DNA of 64,000 nt from JAHEME01 sp034435035 (GTDB lineage Bacteria > Chloroflexota > Anaerolineae > Aggregatilineales > UBA3940), in assembly GCA_034435035.1 (NCBI GenBank), contig DAOTXW010000046.1, positions 1-64,000 on the forward strand, written 5' to 3'. A program made the translations under genes and the position numbers. The notes under the pieces were generated by a model. It worked only from the letters and a program-made list of their open reading frames with translations, did not search any database and was not told the origin of the DNA. Shown here one piece after another: positions 54,137 through 62,667 of the stretch (its first letter is position 1; each line of letters begins with the position of its first letter).

Positions 54137-54985
54137 TTATGCCAGCGTCTTCTTCAGGAACCTCAGGCCATCCTCGGCCAGGGCGTCCTGGCTCGGCGCC
54201 AGCGCCCGCCAGATGGCGGCGGCGCGGGCGATGCTCTTGACCTTGGCGGTGAAGGACTCGATCACCACCGGGCCATCATACTTGATGTCCTTCAGACCTT
54301 TGGCGACCTGATCCCAGGCTACGTTGCCGGAGCCGGGCGCGCCGCGATCGTTCTCGCAGGCGTGCAGCTGCCTGAGGCGCTTGCCGACGGCGCGAATGGC
54401 ATCCCCCGCCGACTTTTCCTCGATGTTCATGTGGAACGTGTCCAGCATGATCTGGCAGGCCGGGTGATCCACGCGGTCAACGATCTCGATAGCCTGCGAG
54501 GCGAGGTTGATGAAGCTGGTCTCGAAGCGGTTCAGCGGCTCGATGCACAGCACCACGCCGTAGTCGCCCGCCATCCGGGACAGCGAGCGCAGATTGCGCT
54601 CCAGACGGTCCAGGTCCCTGGCGCGTGACTTCGGGCTCTGCTGCCAGGTGCGCCCGACTGCCGAGTACAGCGGGCCGACCAGGTTGGTGGCGCCGAGCTG
54701 CTTGCAGGCCTTGATCGCGCCGCGCAGGTAGGCCATCCCGTTGCTGCGGATGGCCCGATCGGGGTGGATCAGATCGCGGTCAGGTCCCATCGCGGCGCAG
54801 CAGCTCACGCCCAGCCCGTTGTCCTTGATGATCTTGGCGGCGATCTTGTAGTTGAGATCCTCCAGGCTCTCCAGCGGGACTTCGATCCAGTCGAAGCCCA
54901 TCTTGGCCACCTTGGGAGCCAGCTTGCGCAGCTCGGCGGTGGTCAGCGGAGAAGTCCAGACCCAGGTATTGACGCCGAATCTCAT
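54137..54985 (-). CDS. ketose 3-epimerase (D-tagatose/D-psicose/L-ribulose 3-epimerase family)
   Basis: The 282-residue protein has the family hallmarks: CIEPLNRFETSFIN (Glu ligand and substrate-binding Arg), MLDTFHMNIEEKS (Asp and His), LHACENDRGAPGSGNVAWD, and VVIESFT (Glu). It interconverts ketoses at C3, such as D-fructose/D-psicose or L-ribulose/L-xylulose, without phosphorylation. The match is closer than for the related protein at 39036. It lies immediately downstream of the ABC transporter genes, as for an enzyme acting soon after uptake. Confidence 0.88.
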   Translation of the reverse strand: MRFGVNTWVWTSPLTTAELRKLAPKVAKMGFDWIEVPLESLEDLNYKIAAKIIKDNGLGVSCCAAMGPDRDLIHPDRAIRSNGMAYLRGAIKACKQLGATNLVGPLYSAVGRTWQQSPKSRARDLDRLERNLRSLSRMAGDYGVVLCIEPLNRFETSFINLASQAIEIVDRVDHPACQIMLDTFHMNIEEKSAGDAIRAVGKRLRQLHACENDRGAPGSGNVAWDQVAKGLKDIKYDGPVVIESFTAKVKSIARAAAIWRALAPSQDALAEDGLRFLKKTLA

Positions 54986-55020
54986 TGCTCATTCTCCTTG
55001 TCGGCAGTCACGGTCGACTC

Positions 55021-56082
55021 TCAGACCGTGATACGGTTGCCATCGCGCGAGAAGAAATGCAGCCGCTCGCGCACGACATTGAACCTGACTGCCTCGCCGA
55101 TGCGCACGCTGGCGATGCCCGGCACCTGGCTGGTCAGGGTCATCTGTCCGGTGCGGATGTGGATGATGGTCTCGACGCCCAGCGGCTCGGTGAGTATGAC
55201 CTCGCCCGCGAACTCGCCGCCCGGCTCGATCTTGATATCCTCAGGCCGGATGCCGAGCAGCAGCTCACGGGGCAGGGCCTCGTTGTGAATATCGCCGACA
55301 TGCACCTCGCTGTTGTTGATGTAAACCGTGCTGTTCTCCCGCGTAGCTCTGGACAGGTTGATGCGCGGCGTGCCGACCAGCTGCGCCACGAAGGTGGTGG
55401 CCGGGCGGTCATAGATATCTGCCGGGGTGCCGATCTGGATGATCTCGCCGTGATCCAGCACACCGATCCGGTCGGCCATGGTCAGGGCTTCGATCTGGTC
55501 GTGCGTGACGAACAGGGTGGTGCTGTGCTGCACCTTCTGGACGTGCTTCAACTCAACGCGCAGCGATTCGCGCAGCTTGGCGTCCAGGTTGGAAAGCGGC
55601 TCATCCATCAGGAAGATGCGCGGGTTGCGGACGATGGCCCGCCCCAGCGAGACGCGCTGCATCTCACCGCCGGACAGGTTGGCGGTCTTACGATGCAGCA
55701 GGTGCGTGATGCGCAGCTTCTGAGCCGCCTCCTCGATGATGCGCTTGATCTCAGGCTCCGGCACCCGGCGCATCGGGGAGCGCAGGGGGAACGCCAGATT
55801 GTCATAGACGGTCATCGTCGGGTACAGCGAGTACTGCTGGAAGACGAAAGCCACGTCGCGGTCAGCAGGCTGCATGGAGTCGACCACTTCGCCGTCAAAG
55901 ACCACGCTGCCCTCATCCTGATGCTCCAGGCCGGCGATCACGCGCAGCGTGGTGGTCTTGCCGGCGCCGGTGGGGCCCAGCAGGACGAAGAACTCACCGT
56001 CCTGTACCTCAAAGGAGACATCGTGCAGGGCAACCGTCTCCCGGAAGCGTTTGGTAATATGCTGCAGGGCCACGTTGCTCAT
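55021..56082 (-). CDS. ABC transporter ATP-binding protein, CUT1 (UgpC/MalK-like), second of pair
   Basis: The 353-residue ATPase has Walker A GPTGAGKTTTLRVIAG, signature NLSGGEMQRVSLGRA, Walker B FLMDEPLSNLD, the switch His in FVTHDQIEAL, and a C-terminal TOBE domain (from about 240). It energises uptake by the permeases encoded upstream. The ATG overlaps the stop of the other ATPase gene by four bases, so the two are probably made in equal amounts and may form a heterodimer. Confidence 0.92.
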   Translation of the reverse strand: MSNVALQHITKRFRETVALHDVSFEVQDGEFFVLLGPTGAGKTTTLRVIAGLEHQDEGSVVFDGEVVDSMQPADRDVAFVFQQYSLYPTMTVYDNLAFPLRSPMRRVPEPEIKRIIEEAAQKLRITHLLHRKTANLSGGEMQRVSLGRAIVRNPRIFLMDEPLSNLDAKLRESLRVELKHVQKVQHSTTLFVTHDQIEALTMADRIGVLDHGEIIQIGTPADIYDRPATTFVAQLVGTPRINLSRATRENSTVYINNSEVHVGDIHNEALPRELLLGIRPEDIKIEPGGEFAGEVILTEPLGVETIIHIRTGQMTLTSQVPGIASVRIGEAVRFNVVRERLHFFSRDGNRITV

Positions 56083-57182
56083 TGAGCACTCTCCGCTTTC
56101 AGGGCGGCCTCTGACCGCGGGTCAAAGAAGCGCACCATCTCAGGCTGGATGTCGAAGCGCACCTGCTCACCGATCGGGTAAGCGACCTCACGACTGGTGC
56201 GGATCTCCACGATGCGGGGGCCTCCGGCATCCTCGAACAGGCTGACATGCAGCATGTTATAGGCACCGTGGATGTCAGAGGCATAGACTTCGCCGGCCAG
56301 CGCGCCGGAGGCATTCAGGTGGGCCGCCTCCGGGCGAAAGCCAATGATCACAGGTCCATCGCCGCCGGTGGCACGATCCAGCGCGGCCTTCCAGCGGGTC
56401 GGTGCGTCGAACTGCTGGTTGGGCAGATGCACCTTTCCCTGCGCATAGCGGGCATCGACCAGGTTCATGCCGGGGCTGCCGATGAAGCGTGCCACGAACA
56501 GATTGGCCGGGTCATGGTAGACCTGCGCCGGGCTGCCCACCTGCTGGACCTCGGCATCGGACATCACCACGATGCGGTCGCCCATCGCCATGGCCTCGAT
56601 CTGGTCGTGGGTCACGTAGACGGTGGTCGCCTTCTGGGCGATGTGCAGACGCTTGATCTCAGCGCGCATGGTCTCCCGGAAATCCGCGTCGAGTGCGCCG
56701 AGCGGCTCGTCCATCAGGAAGGCCGCGGGACGGCGCACCAGAGCGCGGGCCAGCGCCACGCGCTGCTGGTCGCCGCCGCTCAGGCCGCCGGGGCGCATGT
56801 GCAGCAGCGAGCGGATGCCAAGCAGATCGACGACTTCATCGACGCGCTGGCGGATCAAATCTGCTGCTTCGCCCTGCGCCTGCAGCGGGAAGGCGATGTT
56901 CTGTTCGACGGTCATATGGGGGTACAGGGCGAAGAACTGGAAGACGAAGGCAATGTCCCGGGCGCTGGGATGGCGCCAGGTCACATCCCGGCCATCCAGA
57001 TAGATGCTCCCCCCGGTGACCGCCTCCAGCCCGGAGATCATCCGCAGCGTGGTGGTCTTGCCGCAGCCGGACGGCCCCAGCAGAACGACGAACTCGCCGC
57101 TGTTGATCGTCAAATCCATCGGTTTGACGGCGTGCAGGTCGCCAAACTTCTTTTCAACTTGTCGCAGCTCAATGGTTGCCAT
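56079..57182 (-). CDS. ABC transporter ATP-binding protein, CUT1 (MalK-like), first of pair
   Basis: The 367-residue ATPase has Walker A GPSGCGKTTTLRMISG, signature GLSGGDQQRVALARAL, Walker B FLMDEPLGALD, VYVTHDQIEAMAMG, and TOBE-like C-terminal strands. It shares the family but is clearly distinct from its downstream partner, including an LSGGD rather than LSGGE signature. Transporters with two ATPase genes are less common than those with one; the glycerol transporter GlpSTPQV of rhizobia is a known example of this arrangement. Confidence 0.92.
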   Translation of the reverse strand: MATIELRQVEKKFGDLHAVKPMDLTINSGEFVVLLGPSGCGKTTTLRMISGLEAVTGGSIYLDGRDVTWRHPSARDIAFVFQFFALYPHMTVEQNIAFPLQAQGEAADLIRQRVDEVVDLLGIRSLLHMRPGGLSGGDQQRVALARALVRRPAAFLMDEPLGALDADFRETMRAEIKRLHIAQKATTVYVTHDQIEAMAMGDRIVVMSDAEVQQVGSPAQVYHDPANLFVARFIGSPGMNLVDARYAQGKVHLPNQQFDAPTRWKAALDRATGGDGPVIIGFRPEAAHLNASGALAGEVYASDIHGAYNMLHVSLFEDAGGPRIVEIRTSREVAYPIGEQVRFDIQPEMVRFFDPRSEAALKAESAQ

Positions 57183-57225
57183 ATCTCACCGATCCGGTAT
57201 AGACGCTGTACAAACAGGTGCCGGC

Positions 57226-57263
57226 CCCGCCGGGACGCCTGCAGGGCAGGGGGGCCCGGCGGG
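57226..57263. repeat. intercistronic perfect inverted repeat
   Basis: CCCGCCGGG and CCCGGCGGG are exact complements 20 bases apart, in the spacer between the permease stop (57278) and the ATPase start (57182). Confidence 0.5.
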
Positions 57264-57277
57264 CAGCGCGCCGGGCC

Positions 57278-58282
57278 TCACTGGCGGATCGCTCCGAAGG
57301 TGACGCCGCGCAGCAGGTACTTCCGCAGCGCAAATGTGACGATCACCACGGGGATCAGGAAGCCCAGCGTGCCGGCCGCAATGGCAGACCATTCGATACC
57401 GCCGCGTCCAAGCATCGTCGCGATGCTGGGCGGGGCTGTCTGCGCACGGTCGCTGGTCATCATCAGGGCGAAGGCGTACTCGTTCCAGGCGAAAATCAGG
57501 CAGAACACCGTGGTGGCGGCGATGCCCGTCACGGCCTGCGGCAGGACAATACGCAGAAACGCCTGCATCCGCGTGTATCCGTCCACCAGGGCGGCCTCCT
57601 CGTATTCTTTGGGGATTTCGTCGATGAACCCCTTGAGGAGCCATACCGAAAAGGACAGATTGAACACGGTGTAGAGGATGATCATCCCCAGATGGGTGTC
57701 ATGCAGCTTCAGCGAGCGGAACATCAGGAACAGCGGGATGGTCACGACGACCGCCGGCAGCATGCGGGTGCTGAGGATGAAGAACAGCAGGTCGCCTTTG
57801 CCGGCAATGTTGAAGCGGCTGAACGAATAGGCGGCAAACACCCCCAGCACCACGGATGTCAGGGTTGAGATGCCGGCGATGATGATCGAGTTTCGCAGGC
57901 GGCGTGGGTAGTCACTGGTGCCGGTGATCTCCTGCCCGTTGCGGAAGGCCACCTGCTCCATCCAGTTCATTTCGCCCGACTCGGCGCTGCGGCGGAACTC
58001 CTCCAGACGCGATTCAGCCACCACCGCCCGCTCGGTGAGCAGGAACACAAACCCGTCCAGGGTGGGCTGGAAGAAGACCTTCGGCGGCACAGCCACGACG
58101 TCCGTGCGGGACTTGAAGGCGGTGATCGCCATCGAGAAGACCGGGAGCAGCCCGATCACTGTGAGGGCGACGACTACCAGGGCCCGGATCGTGCGCACCA
58201 GCCGGGCCCGGGGATGAACCTTGTCAACCCGGATCGACTCGACGACGGGCGTCGGGGGGCCAGCTTCTTCAAAGCTTGCCAT
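57278..58282 (-). CDS. sugar ABC transporter permease, MalG/UgpE-like
   Basis: The 334-residue protein has a first membrane helix at about 30-50, a periplasmic loop of about 85 residues, five further helices, and the EAA coupling loop EEAALVDGYTRMQAFLRIVLP. C-terminal NEYAFALMM and the final helix are typical of CUT1 MalG-type permeases. It pairs with the MalF-like permease three bases upstream to form the pore. Confidence 0.9.
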   Translation of the reverse strand: MASFEEAGPPTPVVESIRVDKVHPRARLVRTIRALVVVALTVIGLLPVFSMAITAFKSRTDVVAVPPKVFFQPTLDGFVFLLTERAVVAESRLEEFRRSAESGEMNWMEQVAFRNGQEITGTSDYPRRLRNSIIIAGISTLTSVVLGVFAAYSFSRFNIAGKGDLLFFILSTRMLPAVVVTIPLFLMFRSLKLHDTHLGMIILYTVFNLSFSVWLLKGFIDEIPKEYEEAALVDGYTRMQAFLRIVLPQAVTGIAATTVFCLIFAWNEYAFALMMTSDRAQTAPPSIATMLGRGGIEWSAIAAGTLGFLIPVVIVTFALRKYLLRGVTFGAIRQ

Positions 58283-58285
58283 GAC

Positions 58286-59254
58286 TCAGCCCTCCCCTCT
58301 CATCTGGTTGAGATATTTAATGTAGACGTTGCTGACGGCGATGATGATGATGAGGATGATGTAAGCCAGGGCGCTGGCCTCGCCGGTGCGCCACTGGCCC
58401 TGAAAGGCCTGCCGGTACAGGTTAACGGCGATCAGCTCGGTCTGGTCGCCCGGCCCGCCGCCGGTCATCCCCATCACCAGGTCAAAGGATTTGAAGGCTT
58501 CAATAGTCCTGAACAGCACCGCGATCAGCATCAGCGGGGCGACCTGAGGCAGTGTGATGCGCCAGAACTGGAACCAGACGCTGGCCCGGTCAATGGCGGC
58601 GGCCTCATACAGATACTCGGGGATGGCGTTGAGCCCGGATAACACCAGCAGCATAACGAAGGGGCTCCACATCCACACATCCACGATGATCACCGCCCAC
58701 AGGGCAAGCCCCGGCACCGGCTCGCGGCCCCAGCGGCTGGCCAGCCAGTCCGGGGCCAGGTTGGGGTTGTTAAAGCCCAGCAGGTAGTTGAAGATGCCGA
58801 AGGTCGGGTTGTACATCAGCTTCCAGAACAGGCCGACGACCACAGGCGAGATCATCATCGGGATGAGGATCAGGGTAGTGACGATGCCGCTGCCCTGGAA
58901 CTTTTCGCGCACCAGCATGGCCAGCCCAAAGCCGAACAGCATCTGCAGGCCCACCGAGGCCAGCGCATAGCGGCCGGTGGTGGCGAAGTACTTCCACAGC
59001 TGCTCATCGTTCAGCACCGAATGGAAGTTCTCAAAAGCCACCCAGACCGGCGGCACGCGCGAGATCGCCGAATAGTCGTTGAAGGCCAGATACAGGCTGT
59101 AGAACAGCGGAAAGATGTTGACCAGAATCAGCAGGATCAGCGTCGGCCAGATGAACAGGTTCTGGATAGCGCGGTCGCTGAGATAGCGGCGGCGGCTGGA
59201 CTGCCCGGGCCGGGGGCTGGTCGTCGTGCTCAGGCCCGCATTGGTTACAGACAT
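58286..59254 (-). CDS. sugar ABC transporter permease, MalF/UgpA-like
   Basis: The 322-residue protein has six membrane helices beginning with LFIWPTLILLILVNIFPLF at about 34, and an EAA loop (YLYEAAAIDRASVWFQFWRI). The family usually carries the first of the two permeases. The ATG at 59254 is chosen because 43 upstream in-frame codons run under a strong hairpin and lack a start-like context. Confidence 0.9.
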   Translation of the reverse strand: MSVTNAGLSTTTSPRPGQSSRRRYLSDRAIQNLFIWPTLILLILVNIFPLFYSLYLAFNDYSAISRVPPVWVAFENFHSVLNDEQLWKYFATTGRYALASVGLQMLFGFGLAMLVREKFQGSGIVTTLILIPMMISPVVVGLFWKLMYNPTFGIFNYLLGFNNPNLAPDWLASRWGREPVPGLALWAVIIVDVWMWSPFVMLLVLSGLNAIPEYLYEAAAIDRASVWFQFWRITLPQVAPLMLIAVLFRTIEAFKSFDLVMGMTGGGPGDQTELIAVNLYRQAFQGQWRTGEASALAYIILIIIIAVSNVYIKYLNQMRGEG

Positions 59255-59289
59255 AGCCCTGCCTCTTTCACTGTGTGTGCGTCCCCGTG

Positions 59290-59323
59290 GGAAGGGAGGG
59301 GCGGCAGGCCGTCCCTCCCTTCC
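59290..59323. repeat. strong inverted repeat between binding-protein and permease genes
   Basis: GGAAGGGAGGG and CCCTCCCTTCC form a perfect 11-bp stem; the 12-base interior contains CGG and CCG that may extend pairing. Its position right after the binding-protein gene is where transport operons often carry an mRNA-stabilising or attenuating hairpin, so more binding protein than permease is made. Confidence 0.7.
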
Positions 59324-59345
59324 AGAAGAGAAGATCCGCGACGGC

Positions 59346-60734
59346 TTACTCGATGTAGCCGGCCTCGCGCAGAATCGCGTCATGCTCTTCGGCGATGTTG
59401 TTCATCGCCTCTTCAGCGGTGCCCTGGCCCTCCACGATGAAGGCGCTCAGCTCACGCTGGGTGATCTCCATCAGCGTGCCATATTCTGGGATGTTCCAGA
59501 AGTCCTTGACGAAAGTCATCGTCGTGGCGAAGGCGGGGTTGAACGGCGTCGCTGCCAGGAACTCGTCGCTCTCCAGGACGTTGATGTTGCAGGTGTAGCC
59601 GCCCAGCGCCGCCCACTTGGCCTGGACCTCTTCCTGGGCGAACCACTCGATGAAGTCCTTGGCCGCCTGCTGACGCTCCGGGCTGATGTAGGCGATGATG
59701 CTCATGCCCTGACCGCCCAACGCCGCGCCGCGATCGCCGTAAGGGCCGGCCGGGTTCGGGAAGAAGCCGGTGCTCTCGGCATACGGATTGATCTCGGGGT
59801 TCGTCAGGGCCGGGAAGAACGCGAAGTAGTTCATCGACATCGCGGCCTGCCCGCCGATGAAGGCGTCGTTGGTCTCGGTGAAGAACGCATTGCTCAGGCC
59901 GGGCGCCTGGCAGCACTCGTACAGATCCCGGTAGAACTGCACGGCCTCGATGGCGCGCTCAGAGTTGACCACGCCCATCACGTTGTTGTTCTCGTCCTGC
60001 CAGCTGGCGCCCCAGGCGAACATGGTGTTCTCAACGCCCATGGTGATGGCGTCGTAGTCCTTCTGGGTGTAGATCGCCACGCCGTACAGGCCATCATCCG
60101 GGCGGGTGAAGAAGGTGGCAATGTCCTTCAGCTGGTTGTAGTCCTCGGGGACGGCCAGCGGATAGCCATATTCTTCCTCGAAGGCGGCCATCTCTTCAGG
60201 ATCTTCAAACAGGTCCTTGCGATAGGCCCAGCCATCGGCGTCGCCCTCGGTCGGGAAGGCCCAGTACTGGCCGGAGCCGGTCGGGTATTCGCCGTAGTAG
60301 GTCAGGGTGGCAGCCGTGACCGTGTCCTTGATGCCGGTCTCGGTCATGAAGTCGGTCAGTTCCAGGTAGTGGCCCTGGGTTGAGCCCTGCCCCAGCCACT
60401 GGCTGTCGCCGACCACCATATCCCAGGAGGTGCCCTGCGCGGCCATTTCGGTGAAGAAGCGGTCGCCGAACGAGCCCCACGGCTCCTGGATGACGTTGAC
60501 CTTGATGCCGGTCTCGGTCTCATAGTCAGCTACCAGCTGCTGCAGGTAGTCGGCAGGGTCCCACTGAGCCCACAGGATGTTGAGCTCGGTCACCCCGGCG
60601 GCCTCGCCGCCCGCCGGCTCTTCGCCGCCCGCCGGCTCCTCGCCGCCCGCCGGCTCTTCCGCCGCCGGCTGGCAGGCCACCATCAGCAGGGCCCCGATCA
60701 GCAGCAGCACGATGAAGGTCAAACGCTTAGACAT
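59346..60734 (-). CDS. sugar ABC transporter substrate-binding lipoprotein (CUT1)
   Basis: The 462-residue protein has a lipoprotein signal (MSKRLTFIVLLLIGALLMVAC), then a linker of repeated PAGGEE, then a type I/II sugar-binding fold: LNILWAQWDPADYLQQLV, VNVIQEPWGSFGDRF, FPTEGDADGWAYRKDLF and a C-terminal domain with WFAQEEVQAKWAALGG. It captures sugar outside the cell for the downstream permeases. The ATG at 60734 has GGAGG eight bases upstream; another ATG-like frame five codons earlier is rejected. The ligand is not evident, but Trp-rich segments suit a sugar. Confidence 0.92.
   Translation of the reverse strand: MSKRLTFIVLLLIGALLMVACQPAAEEPAGGEEPAGGEEPAGGEAAGVTELNILWAQWDPADYLQQLVADYETETGIKVNVIQEPWGSFGDRFFTEMAAQGTSWDMVVGDSQWLGQGSTQGHYLELTDFMTETGIKDTVTAATLTYYGEYPTGSGQYWAFPTEGDADGWAYRKDLFEDPEEMAAFEEEYGYPLAVPEDYNQLKDIATFFTRPDDGLYGVAIYTQKDYDAITMGVENTMFAWGASWQDENNNVMGVVNSERAIEAVQFYRDLYECCQAPGLSNAFFTETNDAFIGGQAAMSMNYFAFFPALTNPEINPYAESTGFFPNPAGPYGDRGAALGGQGMSIIAYISPERQQAAKDFIEWFAQEEVQAKWAALGGYTCNINVLESDEFLAATPFNPAFATTMTFVKDFWNIPEYGTLMEITQRELSAFIVEGQGTAEEAMNNIAEEHDAILREAGYIE
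60606..60659 (-). repeat. three tandem 18-bp repeats in the binding-protein linker
   Basis: Three direct copies of GCCGCCCGCCGGCTCTTC (the second with one change) encode the PAGGEE linker after the lipid-anchored Cys. Copy number may vary between strains and only change linker length. Confidence 0.8.
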
Positions 60735-60824
60735 CTTTTCTCCCTCCACTGAGTCAATGTGTAGTCAATCTATCGGCAAACTACCCGGGCATTGATCCGA
60801 TCAGGCATCACCCCCTTTTCATCG

Positions 60825-62111
60825 TCAAGTGGATGCACTCTGCCGCGCTGGCGCGAGTGTCTCCGGCGTGGGTAGCAGCGTCCTGAGTATGGGCCGCGCC
60901 AGGATCGCCTGCACCACGGTCGCGATGCCCCCCATGGTGCAGGCTTCCGATCCGTAGCGGGCTACGACGACCCGGGTGGCTTCGACATTCCAGCGCAGCG
61001 CCCGGTTTTTGAACTCGATGTCAATGGCTGGCAGCAGGAAATCGCTGGCGATGCTCAGGATGCCACCCAGCACCACCAGCTCAGGGTTCAGCGCGTTGAC
61101 CAGCGAGGCGATGCCGATGCCCAGGTTGTGGCCGACCATCCCCAGCGCGCGGCGGGCCACGTCATCGCCGGCGTGGGCCGCCTCCACAACCTGCGGGATC
61201 GAGGCCTGCTCCAGGTGACCGCCCGTCAGGTCGCGCAGCAGGGTTGGGACTGCGCTGTTGGCCTCCTGGCGGATCAGGCGCAGGACAGCCGCCTGGCTGA
61301 CGACCGTCTCCCAGCAGCCGCGGTTGCCGCAGTTGCATGGCTCGCCGTCGGGGTCGAACGTCATGTGTCCGAACTCGCCGGCGAAGCCGGTGATGCCCCG
61401 CAGCAGGTGCCCGTTGCGGATGATCGCGCCGCCCAGGCCCACGCCAGCGCTGATGAACAGCACATCCTCATAAGCGCGGGCGGCGCCGAAGTAGTGCTCG
61501 GCCAGCGCAGCCATGTTGGCTTCATTGTCCACGAAGATCGGGGCGTTGAAGGTCCCGTGCAGGATCTCCCGCAGCGGCACATCGGACCAGCCCAGATTGG
61601 GCGCAAACAGCAGGGTCCCCGTGCTTTGATCCACCAATCCGGGCACCCCGACCGCCACCCCCAGCAGGTGATCGTTGTAGACGCGGCGGCCTGCCTCGGC
61701 TGCCTGAGACAAAAGGGCCAGCGTGCGTTTGAGGGTCGCTTGCTGGCCGATCGGGGAGGCGATCTGTTCACGGTACTGCCAGATGACTTCACCGCCAAAG
61801 TTGCAGCTCGCCGCAGAAATAAAATCGACGCCGATTTCACCGCCTACGATGAAACCCGCGTCGGGGTTGAGCTCCAGCAGCACCGACGGGCGCCCCAGTC
61901 CGGAGCTGTCGATCCCGGTTTCGCGCACGTAGCGGCTGTCGATCAGCTCCTGGATCAGGCTGGAAACCGTCGTCTTGTTAAGCCCGGTTATCTCAGCCAG
62001 CGTTGCCCGGGAGATCGGAGCATGATCGCGCAGCTGATTCAAAATCACCGACAGGTTGATCTCGCGCACCAGCGAATGATCGCCGGTCCTGATCCGAGAT
62101 CGCTTGGTCAT
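60825..62111 (-). CDS. ROK-family transcriptional repressor (XylR/NagC-like)
   Basis: The 428-residue protein has an N-terminal winged helix-turn-helix (about 15-75: NQLRDHAPISRATLAEITGL, TTVSSLIQELIDSRYV) and a ROK sugar-kinase-like domain. The domain includes FVDNEANMAALAEHYFG, the zinc motif GHMTFDPDGEPCNCGNRGCWE and VVLGGILS. ROK repressors release DNA on binding a sugar. It is the first minus-strand gene, just upstream of the transporter, and probably controls both directions from the palindrome in the divergent gap. Confidence 0.9.
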   Translation of the reverse strand: MTKRSRIRTGDHSLVREINLSVILNQLRDHAPISRATLAEITGLNKTTVSSLIQELIDSRYVRETGIDSSGLGRPSVLLELNPDAGFIVGGEIGVDFISAASCNFGGEVIWQYREQIASPIGQQATLKRTLALLSQAAEAGRRVYNDHLLGVAVGVPGLVDQSTGTLLFAPNLGWSDVPLREILHGTFNAPIFVDNEANMAALAEHYFGAARAYEDVLFISAGVGLGGAIIRNGHLLRGITGFAGEFGHMTFDPDGEPCNCGNRGCWETVVSQAAVLRLIRQEANSAVPTLLRDLTGGHLEQASIPQVVEAAHAGDDVARRALGMVGHNLGIGIASLVNALNPELVVLGGILSIASDFLLPAIDIEFKNRALRWNVEATRVVVARYGSEACTMGGIATVVQAILARPILRTLLPTPETLAPARQSAST

Positions 62112-62336
62112 ATGTGCGCCAGACCTTTGCAGTGACTCCCCGCCAGCCGGCGGAGCAAGGCCAGAAACCTGCTTGTGCGGACGCCAGACGACCCCTAACG
62201 GTTACGGTTCGGTTACGCTACACGGTGGCCCATACCATTACTGGAGTAAAATATCGATCGGGTTAATTGATTAGACAGCTGCGCGGCCTGAAAAGCGCCC
62301 CTCGTATTGCCCAGTGTGAAGGATGCAACAGGGTAC

Positions 62337-62364
62337 TGGACAACCGGCCTGAGTCGCATACAAT
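62337..62364 (+). promoter_or_regulatory. candidate promoter of the UPF0261 operon
   Basis: TGGACA at 62337-62342 and TACAAT at 62359-62364 are each one mismatch from consensus and 16 bases apart. The predicted start near 62371 would give a leader of about 297 bases before the ATG at 62668. Confidence 0.5.
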
Positions 62365-62379
62365 TAAAAGAGCAGGCTT

Positions 62380-62398
62380 GTTGGTTGTTGCAACCAAC
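62380..62398. promoter_or_regulatory. palindromic operator, likely ROK-repressor site
   Basis: GTTGGTTG-TTG-CAACCAAC is a perfect 8-bp inverted repeat with a 3-bp centre. It lies about 10 bases downstream of the predicted transcription start, where a bound repressor would block elongation. GTT-rich arms facing CAA-rich arms resemble known XylR operators of Firmicutes, and the adjacent gene encodes a ROK protein. Confidence 0.6.
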
Positions 62399-62667
62399 TA
62401 AGTGCCATTGTACACCGGATCCGTTGCCACCGTCAAGATCCAAATGGCCATTTTGACGGGGTTTGTACTGGCAACCTGTCCATTTGACAGGCGATTTCAC
62501 ACACTGCCGCCCATCGGCAGCCGCGGCCCCAGCCGCGCCCGCCTCGCCCGGTTGATCCGCGAAAGGAGCGCCCGCCCCGTCTTTCTCGCGCCGTTTGTCT
62601 TCATCTTCGCGCTCGCCGGTTTGCCCATACCAGCGCCCCCCGGGGCGCGCCACCAGGGAGGGGTTAT

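Larger units (their letters stand above)
62112..62667. promoter_or_regulatory. 556-bp divergent regulatory region between ROK and UPF0261 genes
   Basis: This is the only gap above 300 bases in the window. It holds a candidate plus-strand promoter (62337-62364), a perfect palindrome (62380-62398) and two further inverted repeats: CCGTCAA/TTGACGG at 62430-62436 and 62453-62459, and CCTGTC/GACAGG at 62475-62480 and 62486-62491. The central half is AT-richer than the flanks. Open frames here show no recognisable protein. Confidence 0.6.

Noticed and set aside
53075..54985. The TIM-barrel genes here as endonuclease IV DNA-repair enzymes, which share the fold
   Set aside because: The EPxNRFE, ENDRGxPG and FDPSH motifs and the neighbouring transporter and Gfo/Idh genes point to sugar isomerases.
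60606..60659. The 18-bp tandem repeats as a CRISPR-like or mobile repeat
   Set aside because: They are in frame, without spacers, and encode a simple linker typical of lipoproteins.
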